NCBI GenBank assembly: GCA_910890315.1
Contig: CAJVGD010000011.1
Coordinates: 310,001-374,000, forward strand
DNA: 64,000 nt
DNA from: Serendipita indica DSM 11827
Taxonomy: Eukaryota; Basidiomycota; Agaricomycetes; Sebacinales; Serendipitaceae
Direction of reading: 5' to 3'
The first letter of the stretch is position 1, and every line of letters starts with the position of its first letter. Positions 43,114-54,354 of the stretch are shown piece by piece. A program made the position numbers and the translations under genes. A model generated the notes under the pieces. The model searched no databases, was not told the origin of the DNA, and saw nothing but the letters and a program-made list of their open reading frames with translations.

Positions 43114-46100
43114 ATGTCGACCCAAAAGCCAGCCAAGGCTAAGAAATCGCACAAGAGTGCGAATACGTCTCAGTCTTCGTCTGTCGCGGAGGGTTCGTCC
43201 AGCAAGAAGCAGCAAGTGTACGACACTGTCAACGTCGGCCTCGATGTAATGGCGAATGTAGCTGAAGGGTCGGATATTCTTGCGCCTCTCAAGGCAGCTT
43301 GTAAAACTACAAAGTCTATCCTCGATGTCATGCAGGCACGTTGGCGAATTGTGGTATAGGCGGCGAGTCTAACGAGTCCGATAGGCAATAGATAGCAACC
43401 AAGAGGATTGGAAGGATCTAACGCAACGCCTGGGAGAGTATAAGACTGCACTCGAGGAACAAACCGCCTTGATCGGCAAATACCCCATAGCGGACAAGGA
43501 CGTCTACGAGGCGCTCAACCAGCCGCTTGCCCGATATATGGAGTACGTGAACAACTTAGGGATCAATCTTAACAGGCTGAGCAATGCAGGCTTCTGAAAG
43601 GGATGCAAACCATGGTCGTCAATTTACAGGAGAAACGCAAGCAAAGCAAACTCGGTGTATTCAAAGCGTTCAGCAAAGTTAAGGTCGATGCGGGAGAGAT
43701 TCGTCGATTCAATCGGGATATCGAGGACCGACATAGGCAGTTGATGGTGCGACGAACACACTCTTATTCATCAGTTGACCATAGGTACAGAGTGCATTGA
43801 CTCTTTTTATTGCGTTACTGGTTCAAGCCAACGGTAAGCTCTAGTCTTACATGGAACACCTGCTTAAAATTCTCAAGCCGACTCCACTGCGATACTTCAG
43901 CTACCGACTGTAGACTTCGTAGCGTCCTCAGTTCATAGTCGCTGTTTGGAGGGAACACGCGAGGCTGTTCTCAAGATGATCTGGGACTGGGCCAATGGCG
44001 ATGCATCGGACAAGCCGATATTCTGGCTCTGCGATATCGCTGGCTCCGGCAAGTCCACAGTCGCAATGTCCGCATTGGAGACATGGCAGAGGGAAGGAAC
44101 GCTAGGTGGCCGATTCTTCTTCTCCATGGCAAGTAACGAGGCCTCCACGACCGACAAATTCTGTCCCACCATTGCAAGAAATCTCGCCCACTACATTCCC
44201 CAGCTCGGGCCCCACATTGCTGATGCCATCAAACGCAATCCCTCTTTCATGCAAAGCTCTCTTGGAGAGCAGTTTCAAACCCTCGTCACTACTCCTATCC
44301 TTCGTCGGCAACAGCGTGTGATCCTCGTCATCGACGCTGTCGACGAGTGTAAATCTGGAACACAGCGTAAACAGCTGCTCGACGCCCTTTGTGTGGCCGT
44401 TCAAGAGTGCAAGAACCTCAAGATATTCATGACAAGTAGACCAGATCCTGTCATCCAGTCGACCCTTGAGACCGTCTCGATCAAGGCCAAAGTGGAGAAC
44501 CGCCTTCACGATGTCAACCACCCAGATAACGTTGATGACATCGCTGCCTATATACATCGATCGCTCGATGGGATTCTATCTCCTGACAAGAGGCAGCAAC
44601 TAGTCGAAAAGGCCCAAGGACTGTTCATCTGGGCGAGCACTGCTTGCCGGATGCTGAACAGTGAAGCCACATGGGACACGCCAGAGAACGTCTATGATCG
44701 ATTGATCTCAGTGGACAAGGCGGGAGACATAGACGACGTATATGGTCTCATCTTCGAGCGGATAGACCCAAAGGCTCAAGAGTCGATGTGTAAAATGCTG
44801 GCCCTACTGCTGGCAGCGTTCGAGCCGCTCACAGTCGACGAGGTGCAGGACATCCTGACGCATGTCAAAGTACGCGGGAGCGTCAAGATGTTGGTGCAGA
44901 ATCTAGGAAGCGTACTGAGCGTGGATGAAAGGACGCAGCTAATCCAATTTCGCCACCCCACGCTTGTTGAGTACCTTCAACGGTGCTCCATGACTCCATC
45001 TACCAGCAAATTCTCCATTAAACTCGCAGAGGCTCATGGACAAGCTGCGTCCTGGTGTCTCAACCGCCTCACATCACGGACCGATGGGCTCAAGTTCAAC
45101 ATATGTCAAATCGAATCATCTTTCTTCCTCAATAAGCAGATTCCGAATCTTGCCGACAGAATATCCAAGTTTATCCCACGGCAACTTCAATACGCAAGCT
45201 CGCATTGGTGTTTCCACATCATGAAAAGTGACGATAGCTGGCGACGCACAGTCAAGAAAGAACTTGAACAATTGACGGAAGCATCCTACGCGCTATATTG
45301 GATGGAGGTGCTGAGTTTTACGAGGGGACTACCACGAGCAATAAACGGCCTTCGAGCAATTGTACGTCACATGGGAGTATGTAATCTTTTGAAATGGGCT
45401 CCAGACACTCACACAGTAATAGCTTGAAGAGGAGACAAGAAAGAGGATGACCGAGATCCGGCGGTTTATGATGGCATATTCCGTGCCGATCCAAGAGAGT
45501 GCTCCACACATCTACATTTCTGCGCTTCCGTTCAGTCCGAAAGAGTCAAAACTGCACACTGACGGCTTGATAAAGTACAGGAGGACGCTTAAAGTGATGG
45601 AGGGACTTGAGGCAATGTATTCCAGACTTCCGAGAGCTCTTCGAGGCCATCAAGATGCGGTGATGGCCGTCGGATTCTCGCCAGACGGCTCACGAATCGT
45701 CTCTGGCTCTTCCGACAGGACTATTCGACTGTGGGAGGCAGACACCGGCCAGCCATTGGGAGAGGCGCTCCGAGGTCATGAATATCCTGTGATGGCCATC
45801 GGATTCTCGCCAGACGGCTCACGAATCGTCTCTGGCTCTTCCGACAGGACTATTCGACTGTGGGAGGCAGACACTGGCCAGCCATTGGGAGAGCCACTCC
45901 GAGGTCATGAGGAAGGATCAATGCCGTCGGATTCTCGCCAGACGGCTCACGAATCGTCTCTGGCTCGGCCGACAGGACTATTCGACTGTGGGAGGCAGAC
46001 ACTGGCCAGCCATTGGGAGAGCCACTCCAAGGTCATGAGGGAGAGATCAATGCCGTCGGATTCTCGCCAGACGGCTCACGAATCGTCTCTGGCTCTTCCG

Positions 46101-47911
46101 ACAGGACTATTCGACTGTGGGAGGCAGACACTGGCCAGCCATTGGGAGAGCCACTCCGAGGTCATGAAGGAATTATCTGCGCCGTCGGATTCTCGCCAGA
46201 CGGCTCACGAATCGTCTCTGGCTCTTCCGACGGGACTATTCGCCTGTGGGAGGCAGACACTGGCCAGCCATTGGGAGAGCCACTCCGAGGTCATAAGCAT
46301 TGGGTGAGGGCCGTCGGATTCTCGCCAGACGGCTCACGAATCGTCTCTGGTTCTTCCGACAGGACTATTCGACTGTGGGAGGCAGACACTGGCCAGCCAT
46401 TGGGAGAGCCACTCCGGGGTCATGAGGATTGGGTGAGGGCCGTCGGATTCTCGCCAGACGGCTCACGAATCGTCTCTGGCTCTTCGACAGGACTATTCGA
46501 CTGTGGGAGGCAGACACTGGCCAGCCATTGGGAGAGCCACTCCAAGGTCATGAAGGAATTATCTGGGCCATCGGATTCTCGCCAGACGGCTCACGAATCG
46601 TCTCTGGCTCTTCCGACGGGACTATTCGACTGTGGGAGGCAGACACTGGCCAGCCATTGGGAGAGCCACTCCGAGGTCATGAATATCCTGTGAGGGCCGT
46701 CGGATTCTCGCCAGACGGCTCACGAATCGTCTCTGGCTCGGACGACAGGACTATTCGACTGTGGGAGGCAGACACTGGCCAGCCATTGGGAGAGCCACTC
46801 CGAGGTCATGAAGGAATTATCTGCGCCGTCGGATTCTCGCTAGACGGCTCACGAATTGTTTCTGGCTCTGACGACAGGACTATTCGACTGTGGGAGGCAG
46901 ACACCGGCCAGCCATTGGGAGAGCCACTCCAAGGTCATGAGGGAGAGATCAATGCCGTCGGATTCTCGCCAGACGGCTCACGAATCGTCTCTGGCTCTTC
47001 CGACGGAACTATTCGACTGTGGGAGGCAGACACCGGCCAGCCATTGGGAGAGCCACTCCGAGGTCATGAGGGAGGGATCAATGCCGTCGGATTCTCGCCA
47101 GACGGCTCACGAATCGTCTCTGGCTCGGACGACAGGACTATTCGACTGTGGGAGGCAGACACTGGCCAGCCATTGGGAGAGCCACTCCGGGGTCATGAGG
47201 ATTGGGTGAGGGCCGTCGGATTCTCGCCAGACGGCTCACGAATCGTCTCTGGCTCGGACGACAGGACTATTCGACTGTGGGAGGCAGACACTGGCCAGCC
47301 ATTGGGAGAACCACTCCGAGGTCATGAAGGAATTATCTGGGCCATCGGATTCTCGCCAGACGACTCGCGAATCGTCTCTGGCTCTTCCGACGGGACTATT
47401 CGACTGTGGGAGGCAGACACTGGCCAGCCATTGGGAGAGGCACTCCAAGGTCATGAAGGTCCAGTGATGGCCGTCGGATTCTCCCCAGATAGCTTACAAA
47501 TCGTTTCTGGCTCAGAAGATGGGACAGTTCGATTATGGAATACAGATACTGGTCAGTTGTAGTTTCAAACTATCGCCGATTGAGACAGCAATCTGACCAC
47601 TAAGCGTAGCTGTAAGCGCCCACATTTCTGACTCCAGAGACGTACGCTCCAGTCTCGCAGACGAGGAACAGGGTACTCCTCTGAGAATCGTCGTCCCTGG
47701 GTTCAATCAATGCTCAATGATGCAGGATGGCTGGGTGAAATCTGCCGGTCGTTTTCTCTTCTGGGTGCCATCAGACAACCGAAATGGACTATTATATCCT
47801 CATATTCTAACGATACCAACGACGAGTCGATATCGCCCGACCAGAATTGACTTTACCCACTTTCAATGTGGACCGTCTTGGACAAACGTTCGAGCAGGGA
47901 CCAACAACTGA
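43114..47911 (+). CDS. NACHT-WD40 NLR-like protein (two one-base breaks in the repeat region)
   Basis: Exons: 43114-43335, 43385-43542, 43590-43746, 43785-43833, 43914-45376, 45423-47551 and 47610-47911. The N-terminus is helical (about 190 aa), of unrecognised type. The NACHT NTPase domain starts near residue 235: P-loop DIAGSGKST, Walker B-like [11 protein letters not shown], sensor FMTSRPDP, then a winged-helix part. The C-terminus has 15 WD40 repeats of 43 aa and a family tail ([32 protein letters not shown]). Intron 1 uses a GC donor. The exon sum is two bases short; relative to the repeat consensus one base is missing near 45908 and one near 46484. Fungal proteins with this layout act in heterokaryon incompatibility and other non-self responses, as Podospora HET-E/D/R do; that role is inferred here. 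Confidence 0.9.
45650..47551 (+). repeat. Tandem 129-bp WD40-coding repeats, 15 units
   Basis: Each unit encodes [12 protein letters not shown], a variable pair, [17 protein letters not shown] and GH followed by a short variable patch. Units 1-14 are nearly identical at DNA level; unit 15 is diverged ([19 protein letters not shown]). This pattern suggests recent unit exchange or conversion. Confidence 0.95.
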
Positions 47912-48537
47912 CTTATTGTGATTTCTATGACCGTCAATCTATTGTGTATTCATATGAAACGGATGAAGAATCCCAGGAAGGAGAACAAATCGCTTGTGTA
48001 GCCGTCGCGTCGTTGAAACTCCGGTAAGAAAGGCTGGGACGACATCGTAAAGGAGAGGTTGGCACGGACAACTGAATGGCCACCAAGTGTTTAACTGTTG
48101 GGTATTGAGCTCGAGAACAGCAATGAGGCACTGTATTTAGTCCATCCTCCAAAACTACATATACTGAGTATTTACGAGTTTATTAAAGTATATCTTTGAT
48201 GAGGATGAGGCCTGGCGCACATCAGCTGATCCGCCTATTGTACACTTTTGAACCTGACCATTGCGCTTGCTCGACCAAACCAACGGCCACTGTTAGGAGA
48301 AGGATCACGACGAGTTATTCAGTCCATTGATAGCTCGTCTCTTTTCGACTCTCACCCAAACAGACAAAGGAAACACGCGCCCATAGCGCGGTCGGGGGTG
48401 GACGTCGAATTAATCGACTTGGACGCAAGGAAAAGAAGCCGAGTAAGCAGGAACACATAATAAAGGAAGAGAACACAATATCCTGTCCACTTGCCGCTCT
48501 CACTTCCAAGGATGGACTGTGAGCGCCTGGTCCAGCT
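47912..48537. other. Intergenic
   Basis: Downstream of the NLR-like gene. AT-rich from 48160 to 48200. The frame 48248-48460 has no support. Confidence 0.4.
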
Positions 48538-48836
48538 CGTGGTGGACCATCAGGCTGCGATACAGTGTCCATGTATGTATAATGTGAGAATATAGGTAAA
48601 AAATTGGTCGTAACGCTGTTGTGAAACTTCCAAACCCGGTTTGCTGGCGCCTTTTGGATGTGACAGGGATGGGTAGTTGGAGACGGTACGTCTAAAAGGT
48701 ACATTAGTGATTGACGTTGATCGGTAGTAATGGCGTACGAATGTTCCCAGAGGAATGGATGTGACCGGGTGAACACAGTGGACTCGGAGAACCACTGCCA
48801 CCGAGAACCCAATGGGTCGTCTATGAGATGCCAAAG
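48538..48836 (+). repeat. Direct repeat flanking F-box pseudogene B, left copy
   Basis: About 300 bp, clearly similar to 50342-50643 in the same orientation. It starts at TGGACCATC(A/G)GGCTGCGA and ends at CGTCTATGAGA(T/A)GCC. No coding sense; the right copy corresponds to the 5' flank of the pseudogene. Confidence 0.8.
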
Positions 48837-49014
48837 TGATAATGTACTCACGACAACTAAATGAAGAATGTTATCTCTAAGGGGCAATTTCGCTCAGCAG
48901 GATGGAGTTGAAAAAATTGGTCGATTCAGGCGAGATACAGACAAGATTGGAGACCCAAGAAATAACAGAGGTTACCGAAATGAGCAACTAGAGAAATGAG
49001 AAACAGCTAGATTG

Positions 49015-50374
49015 TCATTGGCCATCCTCGATGACCTCACCGTTGACAATCACACTGCGAAGCGGCATTCCAGCCGCCTTCCTGAACCTGACAAACTGTC
49101 GTGCATTTTTTATAATGGTATGATCGCGTCCCTGCATGCATGTAATGTAGAGGCATATGAGAGTCTCCAGAGGAACCTGTGGCTCCCCAGTGGATATCTT
49201 GACCTCAGGAGGAAAGTCGAGTGCTTCGAAGAAGTCCAACTTCTGGTAGCCCACGGAAATTCTGAGCTTAGTGCAACGAGTCAGCGTGGAGACGGCTCGG
49301 ACGAGGAGTTCTGAATCGATATTGGTGCGCAGCGAGATTATTTCCAAAGAGATAGTGTCGAGACACTGGTCTGCGGGTTTATTGATCCATGTATACGAGA
49401 GAAGGTCCTCGTAGTCATCATTTAAAAAGGAGTGACCTTGAATGATCAGCTGCTCCAAATTTGGAGCTTGGAATACGTCAAGTTGAGAGATTATTTCCTC
49501 AACGCCGTATGAGAGCCTCCTCAGCCTGGCCAAGTTGACGTTTGTGAGGGACGGTTGCCAAATATTGTGAATAATCGAGAGCTCAATGAGAGCTGGGCAG
49601 TCTATGGGCCAGAATGGAGTACACCTGCTCAGATTTAGCCATCGGAGCTTAGGCATGAAGATCATAGGGGCTTCCTCGTCCAGGTGACACGATCTCAAGT
49701 GGAGATCCTGCAGGTTTGTACAGAGTGGAGGGTTTTTGAGAGGCTCGAGTCGAGGCTTTTCCAGCTATGAAGGGTGCATAGCCGTCTCCACAACTTTGGG
49801 TCTTTCACCTCTCGAACCATAGGTCCGACAAGCCAAAAACAACGATCCGGCTGGATTCAACGACTGCTCGTCTGATCAAGTCGCTATTCCTTGTTTCAAT
49901 CTCCTCGAGGAGACTCGAATCCCAGGATGCCGATAGTGTTGTATACCATGAGCTGATAGTGTACGGCGAGTCTAGCTACAACGCCCGTGCGCGAGGTGTT
50001 TTGACGGTCTCTTCAATCACCCTAATGAGACTTTGGACGTGGTACTGTGTTGTACCTTTATCTGTAATGCTCAGAGGCAAACCTCTGCTGTGCTTGAGTG
50101 CTGCCAACAGTCGTTGCTTGTTCCCCCATTCTAATACTCCACGGTGGAGTCTATCGTGCTTTAATCCTGCTGAGAGACAGATATGGCTCCATAGCTCTCC
50201 GGTGAGCCTTGCGGCTGTGTCCCAAGCCTTGCAGACGAGCATGGTCGCCAGAAGGGAGCCATCGTTGACGCAAACATGATGTAGAATGATGATGGAAATA
50301 ATCTCCAAAGGTAGCCGTCGGACAGGAAAGGAAAACCCACATGATGGACCATCGGGCTGCGACGTAGGATCCAT
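49015..50374 (-). pseudogene. F-box gene, decayed (copy B)
   Basis: Close paralog of copy A (41294-42838). The 5' part 50374-49979 is open (FPVRRLPLEIISIIILHH, VCKAWDTAARLTGELW) and ends at a TAG where copy A has the Trp of ALWLDSP. The middle (about 49960-49700) still aligns at DNA level but has several indels. The 3' part 49698-49015 is open again (RCTPFWPIDCPALIEL, LTRCTKLRISVG, RKAAGMPLRSVIV). Several breaks make it a pseudogene. Its flanks align with those of copy A, and a 300-bp direct repeat brackets it. Confidence 0.8.
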
Positions 50375-50643
50375 TTATGTATACGGTGAGAAGACGGTAA
50401 AAACGTGGTGGCAACGCCGTTGTGAAACTTCCAAACCTGGTTTGCTGGCGACTTTTGGATCGAACAGGGCTGGGCGTGGTTGGAGACGGTACGTCTAAAA
50501 GGTACATTAGTGATTGATGTTGATTAGTAGTAATAGCGTACGAGTTGTTCCCAGACGAATGGACGTTGCCGGCTTGAAACAGTGGATACGGAGAAACTGT
50601 CGCGGAAACTGCTGCCACCACAATGGATCGTCTATGAGAAGCC
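50342..50643 (+). repeat. Direct repeat flanking F-box pseudogene B, right copy
   Basis: Partner of 48538-48836; overlaps the first codons and upstream flank of pseudogene B. Confidence 0.8.
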
Positions 50644-51123
50644 GTACGGTTGTGGATGACCCTGTGGGCACAGGTATATTACCGGGCTGCAAGATAGGGG
50701 TCTCAGGGACTCTCAGGGCTTCCCCGCGCAGATTGTGGGATGGCCCCTATCTGGTGACGTTGGATGTGCTGCAGAACGGCTAGACGGTAAAGAGCCAGAC
50801 GTGTGCGTTGGGAGCTCAGGTCGTGTTTTATGACTTTGATATTCACAAAGTCCGGTGTCTAAGTGGAGTCCAAGATTTCTCCCCCGACCTCATCGTGCCC
50901 ATCATCTGGATCTGCAGGCGAGACAAGAATACGCAGAGAATACACGGTGATACTCCTGATCGAGATAGATCGGATGCACAGAGGGCCCACCGACTTATCG
51001 ATACTATCGCCACCGTAATACCGTCCAGGTTTCCAGCAGCCCAGGGCCTCATCAGCGTCCAGAACCCGGTTATATAACTCGGAAACACTCGCAGAAAACC
51101 TCCGGATCCAGTCCCGTGCCGCG
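50644..51123. other. Intergenic
   Basis: Upstream of the next F-box gene. The minus-strand frame 50859-51215 overlaps that gene's start and has no family features. Confidence 0.4.
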
Positions 51124-52727
51124 ATGTCGCTCCTCACGCTGCCAAACGAACTCGTTCTGCTCATCGCTGACTTTTTGCCCATCACCAGCGTATCAGGTCT
51201 CCGGAAGACGTGCAAGAGAATCTACAGAGTCCTCAAAAAACTCAACCGCAAGCGCATTGTCATCGACGACATCGTCTCCATCGCCGACCTCGAAGCTCTC
51301 GTTCTCAATCCCGCCTCGCGCAACCGCCTCCAAAATGCTGCGTAAGCCCAGCTTCTTATTTCGCTTTTTAGATACTGACAATCATCTATAGTGCACTCGA
51401 GATTTCCGCAATCACGGTCCTGCCACCGATGCAGACCCGCACTCGCTTGTCTCTATCGTCCTTTCTCACTACCGTCATGTCAAAGGCACAATACTTTTCA
51501 CTCTATCTCGTCCCAGAATGTGACATATCGTACATTCCGCCGCCATCGCCGAACACGCCACTTCATCCTACTCTGACGCATCTTTCCATCATCAACTTTC
51601 GCATACCACCCTCCTTCTTAGCCATGTTCCCATGCCTGGTAGAAGCCACCATCACTCTCATCCTCACACCACTGCAAAATGACATTGTCCAGCTCCAGTA
51701 CAGGCCAAAGGATGTCCAAGCCATCCTCCTCGCCTTGCCTTCAGCAACCCTACAGAGACTCACAGTCACATGCACCAACCTCCCGCCGGAAATCTTGGCA
51801 CTAGCCGCCCAGCGATTCCCGCTCCTGACGCACCTATCTTTCGTCTGGGCTGATGCACCAGATCGAATGCTCGGCGGTGTCGAGTCTACCGACATCTCGA
51901 GATCCCTACAACAATATGCAGAGGCCATTGCTCCGCTGTCCAACACCCTCCAGGCGCTCTATCTCCCCGCCTGCGTGGGTGTGCCATCATTTACATCCAA
52001 ATTTGCGCCAAATGCGATACCAACAGGGGACGAGCTACTTGGTGAGGGCGGCGTGCTCCTCTCTGCACCAGAGATTACCGACAGCCTGGGACCGAGGGCG
52101 TTTTCCGGTGCAGGGCTGACGGGTGTCAATCGACCCATGACTCGTGGAAGAGTTAGCGTCGGTCTCAAGGGTCTTCTCGACGCTTGCCGTACCCTCGTCA
52201 AGGGCACCGGTGGCGTAAAACGTACGGATGGCACTCTTGTTGGAGTCCACGGCATGTATGAGCTTGTCAAGATTGGATGGCTCATCCCACAAGGTGATGG
52301 CATGCCACTTTTGCCCATTGAGTGCGTCCGTCGTAGAGGCGTCGTCAAGTTTGGTGCTGCTACGCCCCCATCGTCTGTCGAGGATGCGTCTGGACTCCCT
52401 GCGATTGGAAACTTGGTACTCCGAGACGTTAACAACGCCCCGTCGCGTCCAACTGTTGCGATTGGAAAAGGACCAGGCGTCCTCACCTCTCTGTCCTCGC
52501 CAACGACCCATCACATCCCGCGTTCGGTGCCCATCACCCACCACGCGGATCAACACAGTTTCAGCCCGGTCCAGATAACGGCCTATGGCGCTCGAAACAC
52601 GGCCCCCGTCTATCGGGAAGAGACAGAGTATTGGTATCCCAATATGGAGTGGGTGGACGGTTGCGCATGGCCTGCGTTTTCGGAAATAGAAGCCATCTTC
52701 CCACGTCCGGCCTTTATGCGGTATTGA
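51124..52727 (+). CDS. F-box protein, N-terminal F-box type
   Basis: Two exons: 51124-51341 and 51392-52727 (1554 nt, 517 aa, in frame). The F-box is at residues 3-45 (LTLPNELVLLIADFLPITS, LRKTCKRIYRVLKKL). The body has leucine-rich segments (LTHLSIINFRIP, LQRLTVTCTNLPPEIL, LTHLSFVWADA) and a C-terminal basic-acidic part ending in FPRPAFMRY. No coiled coil, and the protein is unlike the array of coiled-coil F-box proteins. More likely a conserved single gene than an array member. Predicted SKP1-binding adaptor. Confidence 0.8.
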
Positions 52728-53834
52728 GGCCGACCCTCGAATAACTAGGCAAGCACTCTCCAATGTAATCCAACGCCCGACTCCCCCATCATCGGGCTCT
52801 GTAAATGGCTCTACGAGCATTGATCCACATCACCACTTTATCAAGACTCAAGTCTCGTTCGAGCCTCGCACATCTCTTCAAACCTATGGTTATTTATGAT
52901 CAGAATGTTCCAATGTACGCCGGGACGCACCCGAGTGGAAACCTCTTTCAAATACGCCATCATCACTACCCACTTGCACAGTGCGAGGAAGACCAAATTC
53001 GTCGTGCGTCCTCGGCATCCCCCATGTGTTCTCCTCTTCTCTTTTGTCTGGTTGTCGGGTATAGTCTACCATTTTTCTCTCGTCTGGCTTTCGTGTTGTC
53101 TCTTTCAGCGGGTTGTTCCACAACCCTCTGTGCAGCTCCTCTCACATGCACCCTCTTCCGTCTCTCCCTCCCGCTCCGTCAGTATGAACACCTTTAATCG
53201 CGCATACCACTCTCTACACGTCCGTCGTTTTACACCCCTTCTTTCTCCAACGTACGTACGTTCGTTCCATTCTCGATTCCGTGAGTCCTAGTTCTGTTGT
53301 TGATATCCCAGCCCTTTGTTGTACTACGCTTGCTGATCTTGTGGCCATCGAGATCGATGGTGTGGTTTGTCTCTGCTTACTGTTGTCGTATAGACTTTCT
53401 TCTCTCACAGTGTTGCGAGTTGTATTGAGTGGGCCGAATCAGAAGGGTTTGATGCCCGATATACTTGACCGGTGAGTCGGAAGTAAGTCGAGCGAATCGG
53501 AAGCATCGACTAAGGTCGTGCTCGACGCTGAAGGTTGGGTCCAGCAATAATGTGTGCAGTGACAGGAATCGAGTTCCGTAGTTATGAGATTCTTTTCACC
53601 GTCGGAGGCTCTGTGGTATACCGACACTGAGGGATTCCGTGTCTAATTCTTCCAGTGGTTATTTATTCCTTCAATTCTTGTCATTTCGTGAATACTGGCG
53701 GTGATGGATTGGTTGTGTTGATGCACACTGTTTTCCTCGGTGAGGCAGGTAGTTGGATACCCTTCACATATCATTCGGAGAATGTAGATGGAAAGATTCA
53801 ACCTAATAATTAAGCCAAGCGAGCAGTTACAGGT
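52728..53834. other. Intergenic, about 1.1 kb
   Basis: Pyrimidine-rich. A short frame at 53184-53291 (MNTFNRAYHSLHVRRF) looks like a mitochondrial presequence and ends near a GTGAGT, but no matching second exon was found. No supported gene. Confidence 0.4.
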
Positions 53835-54354
53835 CTATTTGCTATCTTTAAACTGCTGCTGGTACTGCAGGCGAGTCAGAAAAGACTGGTTTATACATAT
53901 TGAAGTGCATACCATCATCGAAGGTATCCATCTTGCGGGTTGTGTTGATCGAACCTGGAAAAGTGGATGCGGTCGAGACGATAGGGTGGTCGAAATAAGG
54001 CAAGAACGAGCGTTTCGTCAGAAATATACTCTCTTTTGTGATTCAGAGCGTTTACTCACCTCTTTATGGGCGGTTCCGCGGAAAACGAGGTAGCTCAACG
54101 CTACAACGCCGCCCATCACGACAACAGTATTCGTTTTCCAGTTCTTTGGACGAGCCCACCAGCCACCTGATAAAAAAAAGCGAGAAATCGTCAGCGGAGA
54201 GGCGGAAGGCCGCACATCTGGTGCGGTTAAGAGTTTCGATACTGACCAGCGGGCGACCAGACTTCTTTCGGATATGGATATTGAGCTCCTCCACCCTAGA
54301 TATACACGTTGAGTGTCCTCTTGATTTATATTGGCGTGCAACGGGTCTTACCAT
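53835..54354 (-). CDS. Small single-pass, mitochondrial-type conserved protein
   Basis: Five exons: 54354-54352 (the ATG alone), 54295-54247, 54166-54060, 53955-53914 and 53864-53835 (231 nt, 76 aa, in frame). Sequence landmarks: MGGGAQYPYPKEVWSPAGGW, WWARPKNWKTNTVVV, one transmembrane helix (VVMGGVVALSYLVF), then RWIPSMMYQQQFKDSK at the end. The pattern PKEVWSP-GGWW-NW-x-NT-TM-IPSMM recalls a family of short fungal proteins that I know only as hypothetical and presume to be mitochondrial inner-membrane proteins. It was found only through splicing. The first intron follows directly on the start codon. Confidence 0.75.

Noticed and set aside
45447-47454. Additional long frames within the WD40 repeat block on both strands
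   Set aside because: They are shifted or reverse readings of the 129-bp repeats, which stay open because the repeat lacks stops in several frames.
48315-48887. 190-aa minus-strand frame
   Set aside because: It runs through one copy of the direct repeat and non-coding flank, has no family feature and is not open in the sister repeat at 50342-50643 in the same way.
53184-53291. Short frame with a mitochondrial-presequence look ending near GTGAGT
   Set aside because: No second exon with recognisable sequence could be found downstream.
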